The position numbers and the translations under genes are program-made. A stretch of DNA of 9,009 nt from assembly GCA_009780755.1 (NCBI GenBank), contig WQZL01000101.1, forward strand, positions 1 to 9,009, given 5' to 3'. How positions within the stretch are numbered: position 1 is the stretch's first letter; each line of letters starts with the position of its first letter. This document shows, in pieces, positions 1 to 6,225 of this stretch. Below the pieces are notes generated by a model. It searched no databases and was not told the DNA's origin. It worked only from the letters and a program-made list of their open reading frames with translations. The DNA comes from Promicromonosporaceae bacterium. GTDB lineage: Bacteria; Actinomycetota; Actinomycetes; Actinomycetales; Cellulomonadaceae.

Positions 1-170
1 CAGCCTTCGCGGATGCCTTGCTCGATGGGGTCTGGTTCCTTGTCTACCCGCGAGACAATGAGATCGGGTTCGTTGCGTAGCTTGATTAGCACATCCTCAC
101 CGGCGCGCAGAGCCTTCAGTACACGCGAAGACTCGCGGTTGAACTGCGTGGGCGTAATGGTCATCGTCAT
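1..170 (-). CDS. Phd/YefM-type antitoxin, N-terminal part (runs off the window)
   Basis: Partial gene: 56 complete codons from the ATG at 170-168, with the C-terminus beyond the left edge. The visible protein begins MTMTITPTQFNRESSRVLKA and continues with a segment of the type 'AGEDVLIKLRNEPDLIVSR'. This is the Phd/YefM layout: an ITxTxFxRxSSxVLxxLxAGExVxI core, which in the family forms the DNA-binding dimer, followed by the start of the toxin-neutralising region. Such antitoxins bind and inactivate a partner toxin (Doc, YoeB or another RelE-like or PIN toxin) and repress their own promoter. The partner would be expected just left of the window and is not visible. A palindromic operator and an extended -10 lie directly upstream, consistent with autoregulation. 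There is no clear Shine-Dalgarno sequence, and the message may be leaderless. The next ATG at 164 is an alternative start. Family call by motif recognition only. Confidence 0.72.
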   Translation of the reverse strand, partial: MTMTITPTQFNRESSRVLKALRAGEDVLIKLRNEPDLIVSRVDKEPDPIEQGIREG

Positions 171-196
171 GCTACTTATCGTAGCAAGTTTACTAC
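171..196 (-). promoter_or_regulatory. Antitoxin promoter (extended -10) overlapped by palindromic operator
   Basis: Read on the minus strand, an extended -10 (TGC then TACGAT, hexamer at 178-183) lies 7 nt before the ATG at 170. This would place transcription initiation at or next to the start codon. No good -35 is seen at 16-18 bp. The same bases carry two overlapping inverted repeats built from GTAG/CTAC half-sites: GCTAC-ttatc-GTAGC at 171-185, and GTAGcAA-gt-TTaCTAC at 181-196. A repressor bound here would cover the -10, which is how Phd/YefM operons are normally autoregulated. Promoter and operator are inferred from sequence only. Confidence 0.5.
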
Positions 197-276
197 TTTC
201 GCGCAGAGGCGCACCATCTATCATCCTGCGCGAGCGTTAGCGAGTTACAGGACCTAGACCAGAGGGTTACCGTTAG

Positions 277-293
277 CTCTCAACCACCGAGAG
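277..293 (-). terminator. Weak hairpin after mqo, possible terminator
   Basis: CTCTC (277-281) and GAGAG (289-293) can pair with a 7-nt loop, 8 nt after the mqo stop codon. There is no T-run on the minus strand, so this is not a canonical intrinsic terminator. The right part, CTCAACCACCG (279-289), nearly matches CTCAACCATCG at 6694-6704 in the palindrome after the ATPase gene, so it may be a decayed half of the same element. The rest of the 171-300 spacer holds only the antitoxin control region. Confidence 0.25.
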
Positions 294-300
294 GAGGGGG

Positions 301-1722
301 TTAGTTGCGCAGGCTGGGGATCATTTGTTTCAGCTTGGGGTGCCACCTGGTGGCTTGGGTGGGGAAGCAGCGTTGTAGTAGTTCGATCATTGCGGAGACG
401 GCCACGGATGCGCCGGGGCTGGCGCCTAATAGCCCGGCGATGGTGCCGTCGTTGCTGGCCACCACCTCGGTGCCGAACTCTAGGGTGCCCTTGCCCGTGG
501 CCGGGTTGCGTTTGATGATCTGTACCCGCTGTCCGGCTTTGAACCATTCCCAGTCGGTCGCGTCGGCGGTGGGGACAAAGCCGCGTAGCGCCTCGATGCG
601 GGCGGCGGGGCGGGCGAGTACCTCGCCGATCAGGTAGCGGGTGAGGTCGAGGTTGGCCAGCCCGGCCTGAGCCATCGGTAGCGCGTTGTGGGTGCGCAGG
701 GAGGTGAGGAGACCTAGCGGCAGCCCATGTTTCAGGTAGCGGGGGCTGAATCCGGCGAAGGGGCCGAACATCAAGTATTGCTGGCCATCGATCCATCGGG
801 TGTCCAGGTGGGGCAAGGACATGGGCGGGGCGCCCAGGTCGGCCTTGCCGTATACCTTGGCCTGATGTTGGGCGAGAAGTTTGGGGCTATCGGTGCGGAG
901 GAAGTGACCGGAGACGGGGAAGCCGCCGTAACCGCGCGCCTCGGGAATGCCTGCGGATTGCAGCAGTGGCAGCGCGCCACCGCCGGCGCCAACGAACACG
1001 AAACGGGCCGGGGTTAAGCTGGCCTGGCCGGTGGCGCGATCCACCACCCGCGCCAGCCAGCCCTGGCCAGGGGAGCGCCTAAGCGATTTCACCTCGTGTC
1101 GCAGACGCACATCGGCGCCGCCTGCCGTCAAGCCAGCCACCAAATATCGGGTTAGGGCGCCAAAATCTATGTCGGTGCCCTCTGCGGAGTAGGTGGCGGC
1201 CAGCGGCTCGCCCGATGCGCGGCCTTCGGTCAGTAGGGGCGCCCAATCAGCAATGATGGCCGGGTCGCTGGTGAACTTCATGCTCGCAAAGGCGGGGTGG
1301 GCGGCCAGCGCCTCATGGCGGCGGCGCAGGAACTCGACGTTTTCCTGGCCGCGCACGAAGGTTAGATGCGGAACATCCTGAATCCAGTGGCCGTCGGGCA
1401 GCACGCCGTGTTCGCTGAGCCACTCCCAGAACTCTCGCGAGACATGAAACTGCTCGTTGATGCTCACGGCCTTGGTCACGTCTATGGAGCCGTCAGGCGC
1501 CTCGGGCGTGTAGTTGAGTTCGCAGAGCGCGGCGTGTCCAGTACCGGCGTTATTCCAGGGATCGGAGGCTTCGAGGGCCACGCTATCGAGGCGCTCAATT
1601 AGTTGAATGGACCAGGTTGGTTCGAGCTGTTGAATGAGCGTGCCAAGCGTCGCGCTCATTACCCCGCCGCCGATTAACAACACATCCACGGGAACGGCAG
1701 GGGAGAATGACGACGCTGGCAT
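301..1722 (-). CDS. mqo: Malate:quinone oxidoreductase
   Basis: Mqo is a peripheral membrane FAD enzyme that oxidises (S)-malate to oxaloacetate and passes electrons to the quinone pool, replacing or assisting NAD-dependent malate dehydrogenase in the TCA cycle. The 473-aa product has the FAD-binding glycine motif GGGVMSATLG at residues 18-27, the family block NNAGTGHAALCELNYTPE around 57-74, and family-typical segments such as GYGGFPVSGHFLRT and MFGPFAGFSPRYLKHG. No signal peptide or membrane segment is seen, as expected. It is slightly shorter than typical actinobacterial Mqo (about 490-500 aa), with no internal gap evident. The ATG at 1722 lies 9 nt after the stop of the large surface-protein gene, with no clear Shine-Dalgarno sequence. 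It may therefore be translated by re-initiation or from a promoter inside the upstream gene. Family identity is secure; co-transcription is inferred. Confidence 0.95.
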   Translation of the reverse strand: MPASSFSPAVPVDVLLIGGGVMSATLGTLIQQLEPTWSIQLIERLDSVALEASDPWNNAGTGHAALCELNYTPEAPDGSIDVTKAVSINEQFHVSREFWEWLSEHGVLPDGHWIQDVPHLTFVRGQENVEFLRRRHEALAAHPAFASMKFTSDPAIIADWAPLLTEGRASGEPLAATYSAEGTDIDFGALTRYLVAGLTAGGADVRLRHEVKSLRRSPGQGWLARVVDRATGQASLTPARFVFVGAGGGALPLLQSAGIPEARGYGGFPVSGHFLRTDSPKLLAQHQAKVYGKADLGAPPMSLPHLDTRWIDGQQYLMFGPFAGFSPRYLKHGLPLGLLTSLRTHNALPMAQAGLANLDLTRYLIGEVLARPAARIEALRGFVPTADATDWEWFKAGQRVQIIKRNPATGKGTLEFGTEVVASNDGTIAGLLGASPGASVAVSAMIELLQRCFPTQATRWHPKLKQMIPSLRN

Positions 1723-1731
1723 ACGGCAAGT

Positions 1732-4257
1732 CTAAGCGTCAGGCTCTGTTTCTACCTCGTCATCGTCCTCGTCCGGCAACACGGCATCAGGGCCGTAATC
1801 ACTGTCGGGCAGGTCGGGAATCGGCGGGCCAAGCACCTCCACGGCATCCGGCTCGATGGCCGGAGGCGTTTCCGGGTCGGGCATCTCGGGAACCGGTGGC
1901 CCGAACACCTCCCCGGTTCCCGGTGCGTCACCCAACTCGGCAATGTTTGGAACCGGCGGGCCAAGTGGCTCCTCGCTATCCGGCGCTACACCATCCGACG
2001 AGGCAGCTTCAGATGTCTCGGGAATCGATGGCCCAGGCACCTCATATTCGCTAGGAAGGTACTCCTCCGGGGGAACAGACAATTCGTCAGGAGCGGATGG
2101 GCCAAGCGGTATCTCGGCGGAAGCGCCGCTGACGCAGTGTGGCGGCTCCCAGTAATGAGTGATCCACTCAGACCAGGTGTTGCCAGTGGCCCCCCACCAA
2201 TAGTTAGGCGCGCCGACAAGGGTGTCCCAGTGCCAGGGGTGCCGTGATACTCCCACGCGGAACGAAACATGGGTTCCGCAAACTCGGGGTAAAGCATTGA
2301 TATTGTGCTCAGGCGCATCGCCCGAAGACCAGGTTCGGCCGTACCAGCCACCGAGGGCGTAACTCCACTGAACGTGCCCGTTAGCGCCGCGGTCGTGTGA
2401 AACCTGAATTTGGTACCACGGGCCGTCGACAGCAGGCCAGTACGAGACTGTACCGTCTCCTGGGCCAAGTGAACCGCCGGGGAGGGCATTGGTGCCCCAC
2501 ATGGGGCCGAAAGCGACTGGATGAGCCAGCCCAGGCCAGGTCCACAGGCTGTAGTTCTGGTCCCATTCCAACACGAAACCGGCGCTAGGTCGGTAGACAA
2601 CTTGAACGCCAGTGATCGGAGCCGGGTTGTTGGTTCCGGTTGGGGTGCAACCGCGTGTCAAAGTATTTGAATGCTCGCTCCAAGTGAAGGTATGTGGCGT
2701 CCACGGTGTCCACGGCGCTAACGGATCGTCAGCGCAGGTTATGTTGGCGCTCCAATAGATTGTCTGTCCGCAGGGGCGCAGCATCGTAGGAAAGTCTTGG
2801 AAGCCGAAGTTTGGATGGCTGTCCGCCACAGGACGCGTAACCGAACTCTCCTGAGTTATTCCGTCGAGCGACCATCGCAATACATACTGCGGGTTTGTAC
2901 AGCCAACAAGTTCAGTCGAGGTCGGTGGTGGGTTGAACCGAATTAATGGGAATGGAGGCCATCCGGTCGGGAAGGAGTAGTCGTAGTGCACGTTGCCCAA
3001 GGGCGCGCCGACTATGGCGGTTGAGGAAGTAGCCGGGCATTCCAGCGGGGTCGGGGTGACTCCTCCCGGGGTCCACGGTGCGAAGACGGCGCGGACTTCG
3101 GTGGTGACGACTCTCCAATCGTCTGCGGCAACACCACATCGACCGACAGTAGTAGCCAGGTCGAGGCTAGCATTTTGCCAGTCGCCCCAAACGCCGTCGT
3201 CAGCCCGGCAGCGCCACTCATAGCGGACCAGACGGTCGGCAGGGGCGTATGGGGAGGCTGGCGTGGCAGTCCAGGATGCTTGGACGTCACCCAGCAGCGG
3301 GCTAGTGGTTAGCGTAGGCGGCGCCGGACAAGCCATCGGCATTGTGCAGTAAGCCTGAACAGTGGTGGGCGCCGGGGTTGAAGAATCGACGCTATTGACG
3401 GCCACCACGCGGAACTCAGCGCGAGAGCCACCCTGAACCGAGGCGGAGTCGAAGCTCGTACCAGGGGCAGGCACGGTGCCAACATGATTCCAATCGACCT
3501 CATTAGCGCTGTTGACGCGCCGGTAGATGCGGTACTCGGTGACCGGCGGGTCTGCCGTAACGGCATCCCACGACACCTGGATGGGGCTGGAATATCCCGA
3601 AGGACACGTCGCAGCCACATTGTTCACGGGGCCGGGAGGGTTGCCAGCGCGGACTTCCACTTCTGCGCCGAGGCAGATCGCTTCAACGGACCAGACAGGA
3701 GTCGGGTGGTATTGGGCAGCAGCGGCAGCTGCGCCACCGATGAACAGCGCACCTTCGTCCGCTGCGGTGACGGTATCGCGCACCTGTAGGACGAGGGTGT
3801 GCGTCAGAGGGGCGGTGGCGGTCGGGCCGATGGGGGCCGTCGCGATGGAATCGTTTTCCACTACCTGGAAGATCGGGTCTGGGTCACCCAACCAGTCGCC
3901 GGGCGTGAGGGTTAGCCTCGCGAGTAGGTTGTCGCCCGCCATCGCCGGGATAACAGTGGTGGTCACAAAGACAAAATCGCCGGGACGAGCGTAGGTGTCA
4001 CGGAGGTCGCCATCTATGGCACCATCACGGATCACGATCTCGACGGCATCGGGGCAGGAGATGGTGAGATAGCCAACCTGGAAGGAGGAGGTCTCGACGG
4101 TAACGCCTACCTCCCACTGAGAGAGCGTGGAGCCGACCGAAGCCAGGCCGAGGGCCGCAATGCCCAGGGCCGCTGTCCGCAGCAATGCGGTGCGGAGCCG
4201 ACGTGTGCGAGCCTGCTTGCGCAAAGCGGCCCGGGTGTACTCGCGTGAGGTGGTCAT
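1732..4257 (-). CDS. Large exported surface protein: SipW-type signal, TasA-like N-domain, FN3-like modules, Pro/acidic repeat tail
   Basis: 841 aa. An Arg-rich N-terminus and hydrophobic segment (about 24-45) run into LSQWEVGVTV, then FQVGYLTIS. This matches the start of the small exported protein at 5563-6225 (LAQWEVGATA, then FEVGFLTLD), and both have a GDNL motif about 60-70 residues later. This is the alternate (SipW-processed) signal with a TasA-like N-domain, about 47-205. Four FN3-like beta modules appear to follow (roughly 208-305, 308-405, 410-535, 538-710), with 14 cysteines overall. The last module is very Trp-rich, with a WSEW motif at 695-698. The tail (about 715-841) has five GP[PS]xP repeats and an Asp/Glu-rich end. 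There is no LPXTG and no C-terminal membrane segment. The predicted mature protein contains no lysine. The ATG overlaps the previous stop (ATGA), with GGAGG upstream. Role as an adhesin or fibre tip is inference. Confidence 0.85.
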   Translation of the reverse strand: MTTSREYTRAALRKQARTRRLRTALLRTAALGIAALGLASVGSTLSQWEVGVTVETSSFQVGYLTISCPDAVEIVIRDGAIDGDLRDTYARPGDFVFVTTTVIPAMAGDNLLARLTLTPGDWLGDPDPIFQVVENDSIATAPIGPTATAPLTHTLVLQVRDTVTAADEGALFIGGAAAAAAQYHPTPVWSVEAICLGAEVEVRAGNPPGPVNNVAATCPSGYSSPIQVSWDAVTADPPVTEYRIYRRVNSANEVDWNHVGTVPAPGTSFDSASVQGGSRAEFRVVAVNSVDSSTPAPTTVQAYCTMPMACPAPPTLTTSPLLGDVQASWTATPASPYAPADRLVRYEWRCRADDGVWGDWQNASLDLATTVGRCGVAADDWRVVTTEVRAVFAPWTPGGVTPTPLECPATSSTAIVGAPLGNVHYDYSFPTGWPPFPLIRFNPPPTSTELVGCTNPQYVLRWSLDGITQESSVTRPVADSHPNFGFQDFPTMLRPCGQTIYWSANITCADDPLAPWTPWTPHTFTWSEHSNTLTRGCTPTGTNNPAPITGVQVVYRPSAGFVLEWDQNYSLWTWPGLAHPVAFGPMWGTNALPGGSLGPGDGTVSYWPAVDGPWYQIQVSHDRGANGHVQWSYALGGWYGRTWSSGDAPEHNINALPRVCGTHVSFRVGVSRHPWHWDTLVGAPNYWWGATGNTWSEWITHYWEPPHCVSGASAEIPLGPSAPDELSVPPEEYLPSEYEVPGPSIPETSEAASSDGVAPDSEEPLGPPVPNIAELGDAPGTGEVFGPPVPEMPDPETPPAIEPDAVEVLGPPIPDLPDSDYGPDAVLPDEDDDEVETEPDA
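1816..2112 (-). repeat. Degenerate tandem repeat encoding GP[PS]xP units in the surface-protein tail
   Basis: Five copies of a roughly 25-bp block (plus-strand core like ATCGGCGGGCCAAG) start near 1816, 1888, 1948, 2020 and 2089. Spacings are 72, 60, 72 and 69 bp, all multiples of three. In translation order the cores are LGPSAP, PGPSIP, LGPPVP, FGPPVP and LGPPIP, joined by acidic, Pro/Ser-rich linkers. The periodicity of 20-24 codons points to internal duplication within a wall-spanning or stalk segment. Copies differ at many third positions, so the array is not a recent exact duplication. Confidence 0.75.
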
Positions 4258-4934
4258 GGGGCTACCTCCGAGGTGGTCGGGGTGGTCTCGGTGTCATCGT
4301 CTTCGCGGCGGCGGCGCTTAGCGATCAGGAACAAAGAGCCAAGAGCCAGCAGGGCAACCGCACCGGCGACCAGGGCCAGATCTGCGCCGGTCACCGGCAG
4401 GTCTGGGGCGACAGACACGTCACCAGGAGGGGCGGTCGGGGTCGGACTAGGTGTCGGGGTCTCTTCCGGGAGTAGACCGCGCATGATGACGTAAATCTCG
4501 GCGGGGATCACGTCGTTCATGGTGTAGTTCATGGGGGCGCCAAAGGCGAACGCTACATTCACGTATAGGCGTTGGGTCTGGCCAGGGTTGAGGTAAATCG
4601 TGGATGTGGGGACGCCGTTGACGTACAGGTCGTAGCTCAGATGCGGGTAGGAGTAGGACTCGCGGGGGTAATCCACGCGGACGCCCAGATCGGCGGCTGC
4701 CCGCTCATTGGTCTCATTGCGGATGTACACCCAGACGTAGGAGGTGTCGCCGGGCACCTTGAAGTTCAGGGAAGTGTCGAGCAGCCTGGTGGTGATGGCG
4801 GGATACCAGGTAACACCGTTATACGACACGCCAAGGGGTGGTCCGTCAGGCAGAGCCTGCGCGGCGGGAGCGTGTGCCCCGGCGAGCAGGATGACGCCTA
4901 GCGCGACTGCCGCGATGCGGGCGATCCGCTTCAT
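4254..4934 (-). CDS. LPXTG cell-wall-anchored surface protein of the SipW locus
   Basis: 226 aa. The start is placed at the ATG at 4934 rather than the upstream in-frame GTG (5030) because AGGAAGGG lies just upstream and the product then opens with a standard signal peptide: MKRIARI, a hydrophobic core, and AQA cleavage near residue 27. A Tyr-rich beta-type domain without cysteine (about 28-155) follows, then a Pro/Thr spacer (156-170). The sorting signal is LPVTG at 179-183, a hydrophobic segment at 186-205 and RRRR at 207-210. A class A-type sortase would cut Thr-Gly and link the protein to peptidoglycan; no sortase gene is in the window. Unusually, 16 acidic/Thr-rich residues follow the arginines. 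The 5' end overlaps the peptidase frame by 89 nt, and the stop overlaps the next gene's ATG (ATGA). I do not recognise the ectodomain. Anchor or base of a SipW-dependent structure is an inference from context. Confidence 0.85.
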   Translation of the reverse strand: MKRIARIAAVALGVILLAGAHAPAAQALPDGPPLGVSYNGVTWYPAITTRLLDTSLNFKVPGDTSYVWVYIRNETNERAAADLGVRVDYPRESYSYPHLSYDLYVNGVPTSTIYLNPGQTQRLYVNVAFAFGAPMNYTMNDVIPAEIYVIMRGLLPEETPTPSPTPTAPPGDVSVAPDLPVTGADLALVAGAVALLALGSLFLIAKRRRREDDDTETTPTTSEVAP

Positions 4935-5559
4935 TGCGTCCCTTCCTAGAATCTGGGGTGGTGGACTCCCCGTCCACCGAGTTTTCGTTGGGCGGAAGTC
5001 CGCCGCAGACACAGGGGCAGACACAGCCACTTGGCCGCTGCCCGCCTCGCATCCGCTTTTCTATTGCCGATCTGATAGCGATGTATCCGAACCAGAGGGC
5101 GGCTACGCCGCCTACTGCGGCCAGCGCCATCATTCGGGTGCCGTGATCTGTGGCCAGGGCACCGAACCAGGGGATCGTGTACCACAGCCGCCCACGCACC
5201 ATGTCTGGTGTTGTTAGCTGACCATCGTCGTTCGGGTTGGCATCGCCTCTGGTGGTGAAGTTGCCGTATTCGTCAATCCCCACCACCCGGTGGGTGATCG
5301 TGTAGGTCGCCCCCGGCGTGCGCCGGAAGTTAATGATGTCGCCTATTTCGATGTCATCCGTCTCCACCGGGCGGATCACCACGAAGGTACCCACCGGCAG
5401 CGTTGGCTCCATCGAACCCGTCGCAATCACAAACGTGTCCCCGCCCGCGATGCGCGGGATTAGGAACGCGGCCAGAATCACGGCCACCGCCGCGGCCATA
5501 ACCAGTGCCGTTAGAACGTATCCGACAAACTGGTTATGGCCGCGAGCGGGTTGGGTCAT
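4846..5559 (-). CDS. sipW: Signal peptidase I, SipW/ER-type (Ser-His), dedicated to the locus
   Basis: 237 aa as read. Residues 13-35 are the N-terminal membrane segment, then GDTFVIATGSMEPTLPVG carries the nucleophile Ser49. ITHRV supplies His90 where ordinary bacterial LepB enzymes have Lys, and GDAN (105-108) with nearby Asp residues completes the ER/SipW-type Ser-His-Asp pattern. A second membrane segment lies at about 143-162. Enzymes of this class cut the alternate signals of TasA-like exported proteins, and two such substrates flank this gene. The ATG is 3 nt after the stop of the upstream substrate with no strong Shine-Dalgarno sequence, so translational coupling is likely. The segment after about residue 170 (including CVCPCVC) is unlike the family and reads on 89 nt into the next gene, so the true C-terminus may be shorter through a frameshift near 5057-5060. 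The symbol is by class, not orthology. Confidence 0.88.
   Translation of the reverse strand: MTQPARGHNQFVGYVLTALVMAAAVAVILAAFLIPRIAGGDTFVIATGSMEPTLPVGTFVVIRPVETDDIEIGDIINFRRTPGATYTITHRVVGIDEYGNFTTRGDANPNDDGQLTTPDMVRGRLWYTIPWFGALATDHGTRMMALAAVGGVAALWFGYIAIRSAIEKRMRGGQRPSGCVCPCVCGGLPPNENSVDGESTTPDSRKGRNEADRPHRGSRARRHPARRGTRSRRAGSA
4960..5004 (-). other. Two hairpins between the signal peptidase core and the LPXTG gene
   Basis: GGTGGAC (4960-4966) and GTCCACC (4972-4978) form a perfect 7-bp stem with a 5-nt loop, ending 25 nt before the LPXTG ATG. Just upstream on the transcript, GGCGGA (4991-4996) and TCCGCC (4999-5004) form a 14-bp near-palindrome. Neither has a T-run, so neither looks like an intrinsic terminator. 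They could set relative expression or mRNA processing between peptidase and anchor protein. They lie within the apparent peptidase tail. Confidence 0.4.
5005..5026. repeat. Short 10-bp direct repeat in the signal peptidase tail
   Basis: GCAGACACAG occurs at 5005-5014 and again at 5017-5026, a 12-bp period. In the peptidase frame it encodes the odd CVCPCVC stretch. A short duplication here fits the view that the tail downstream of the second membrane segment is under weak protein-level constraint. Confidence 0.5.
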
Positions 5560-5562
5560 GGA

Positions 5563-6225
5563 TTATTCAGCGTTCCACTGCAGGACAGTGAAGGTGATGC
5601 TGTCGATCAGCGCCTCAAGAACGTCGTCTTCGTCTTCGGTGTTACCGACATCGGTGATGTCGATCATGACATAAACCGAGACCGTTAGATCTACGGGGGC
5701 GCCACCGGTCATATCGATCCGGCCAGTCGTCAGCGGAACACCATCCACAAGAGCGACGGCACTCACGTCAGCCAACCACGCGTTCGTCCTGATGGTCCAG
5801 GTACCTTCGACTCCAGCAGCGACACCGGAGCCTGCGTACGTGGTGATCGTGGTATACGCCGAGCCGCTGACCTCAATGTCATCGTCGTCGAAGTTGATCT
5901 CTACCCACAGGTTGTCACCGCGACCGACAACGTCGAACTCGGCCCGAGCAACGATGATGTCAAACGGAACAACGAACTCGACCACTGCGCCTACATCGTC
6001 CCAGTCAGGCTCCTCCGAGTCGAAGTCACCGATGTGGTGCCAATCGGACAGTTCCAATTCGTCATCTTCGATGTCGAGTGTGAGGAAACCAACCTCAAAT
6101 TCAGATTCGGCAGCCGTGGCGCCGACCTCCCACTGGGCGAGAGTGGCGCTAGCGCCGATGAGGAGCGCGGCGGCGACGGTTGCGCCGGCGGCTACCTTGA
6201 ACCTACGGGAACGGGTGTTCTTCAT
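5563..6225 (-). CDS. Small acidic exported protein with SipW-type alternate signal, TasA-like candidate fibre subunit
   Basis: 220 aa from the ATG at 6225, chosen over an ATG at 6294 because GGAGG (6231-6235) sits 5 nt upstream and the product then opens with a clean signal: MKNTRSRRFK, a hydrophobic stretch to residue 29, and LAQWEVG. In the TasA/CalY family the cut is followed by an aromatic residue and an FxxGxLxL strand; here QWEVG...FEVGFLTLD matches that pattern, and GDNL follows at about residue 102. The predicted mature chain (about 190 aa) is very acidic: 44 Asp/Glu, four Arg, no Lys and no Cys, with several Asp clusters that might bind calcium. The rest looks all-beta. No sorting signal or second membrane segment is present. 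It is the first gene of the operon, followed after 3 nt by the signal peptidase, its likely processing enzyme. Fibre formation is inferred from family analogy. Confidence 0.85.
   Translation of the reverse strand: MKNTRSRRFKVAAGATVAAALLIGASATLAQWEVGATAAESEFEVGFLTLDIEDDELELSDWHHIGDFDSEEPDWDDVGAVVEFVVPFDIIVARAEFDVVGRGDNLWVEINFDDDDIEVSGSAYTTITTYAGSGVAAGVEGTWTIRTNAWLADVSAVALVDGVPLTTGRIDMTGGAPVDLTVSVYVMIDITDVGNTEDEDDVLEALIDSITFTVLQWNAE

Noticed and set aside
224..252. TCCTG/CAGGA inverted arms as a terminator between mqo and the antitoxin gene
   Set aside because: The 19-nt loop is long, inner pairing is poor and no T-run follows; not convincing.
254..796. 180-codon minus-strand frame overlapping mqo
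   Set aside because: It is out of frame with Mqo, Arg/Pro/His-rich and lacks any domain; the mqo frame is unambiguous.
1816..2112. Regular repeats considered as a CRISPR array
   Set aside because: The repeats are degenerate, keep codon periodicity and translate to GP[PS]xP units within an open gene; spacers are related to one another rather than unique.
1986..2600. 204-codon minus-strand frame inside the surface-protein gene
   Set aside because: It is an alternative frame of the 841-aa gene, which has coherent signal, module and repeat structure across this segment.
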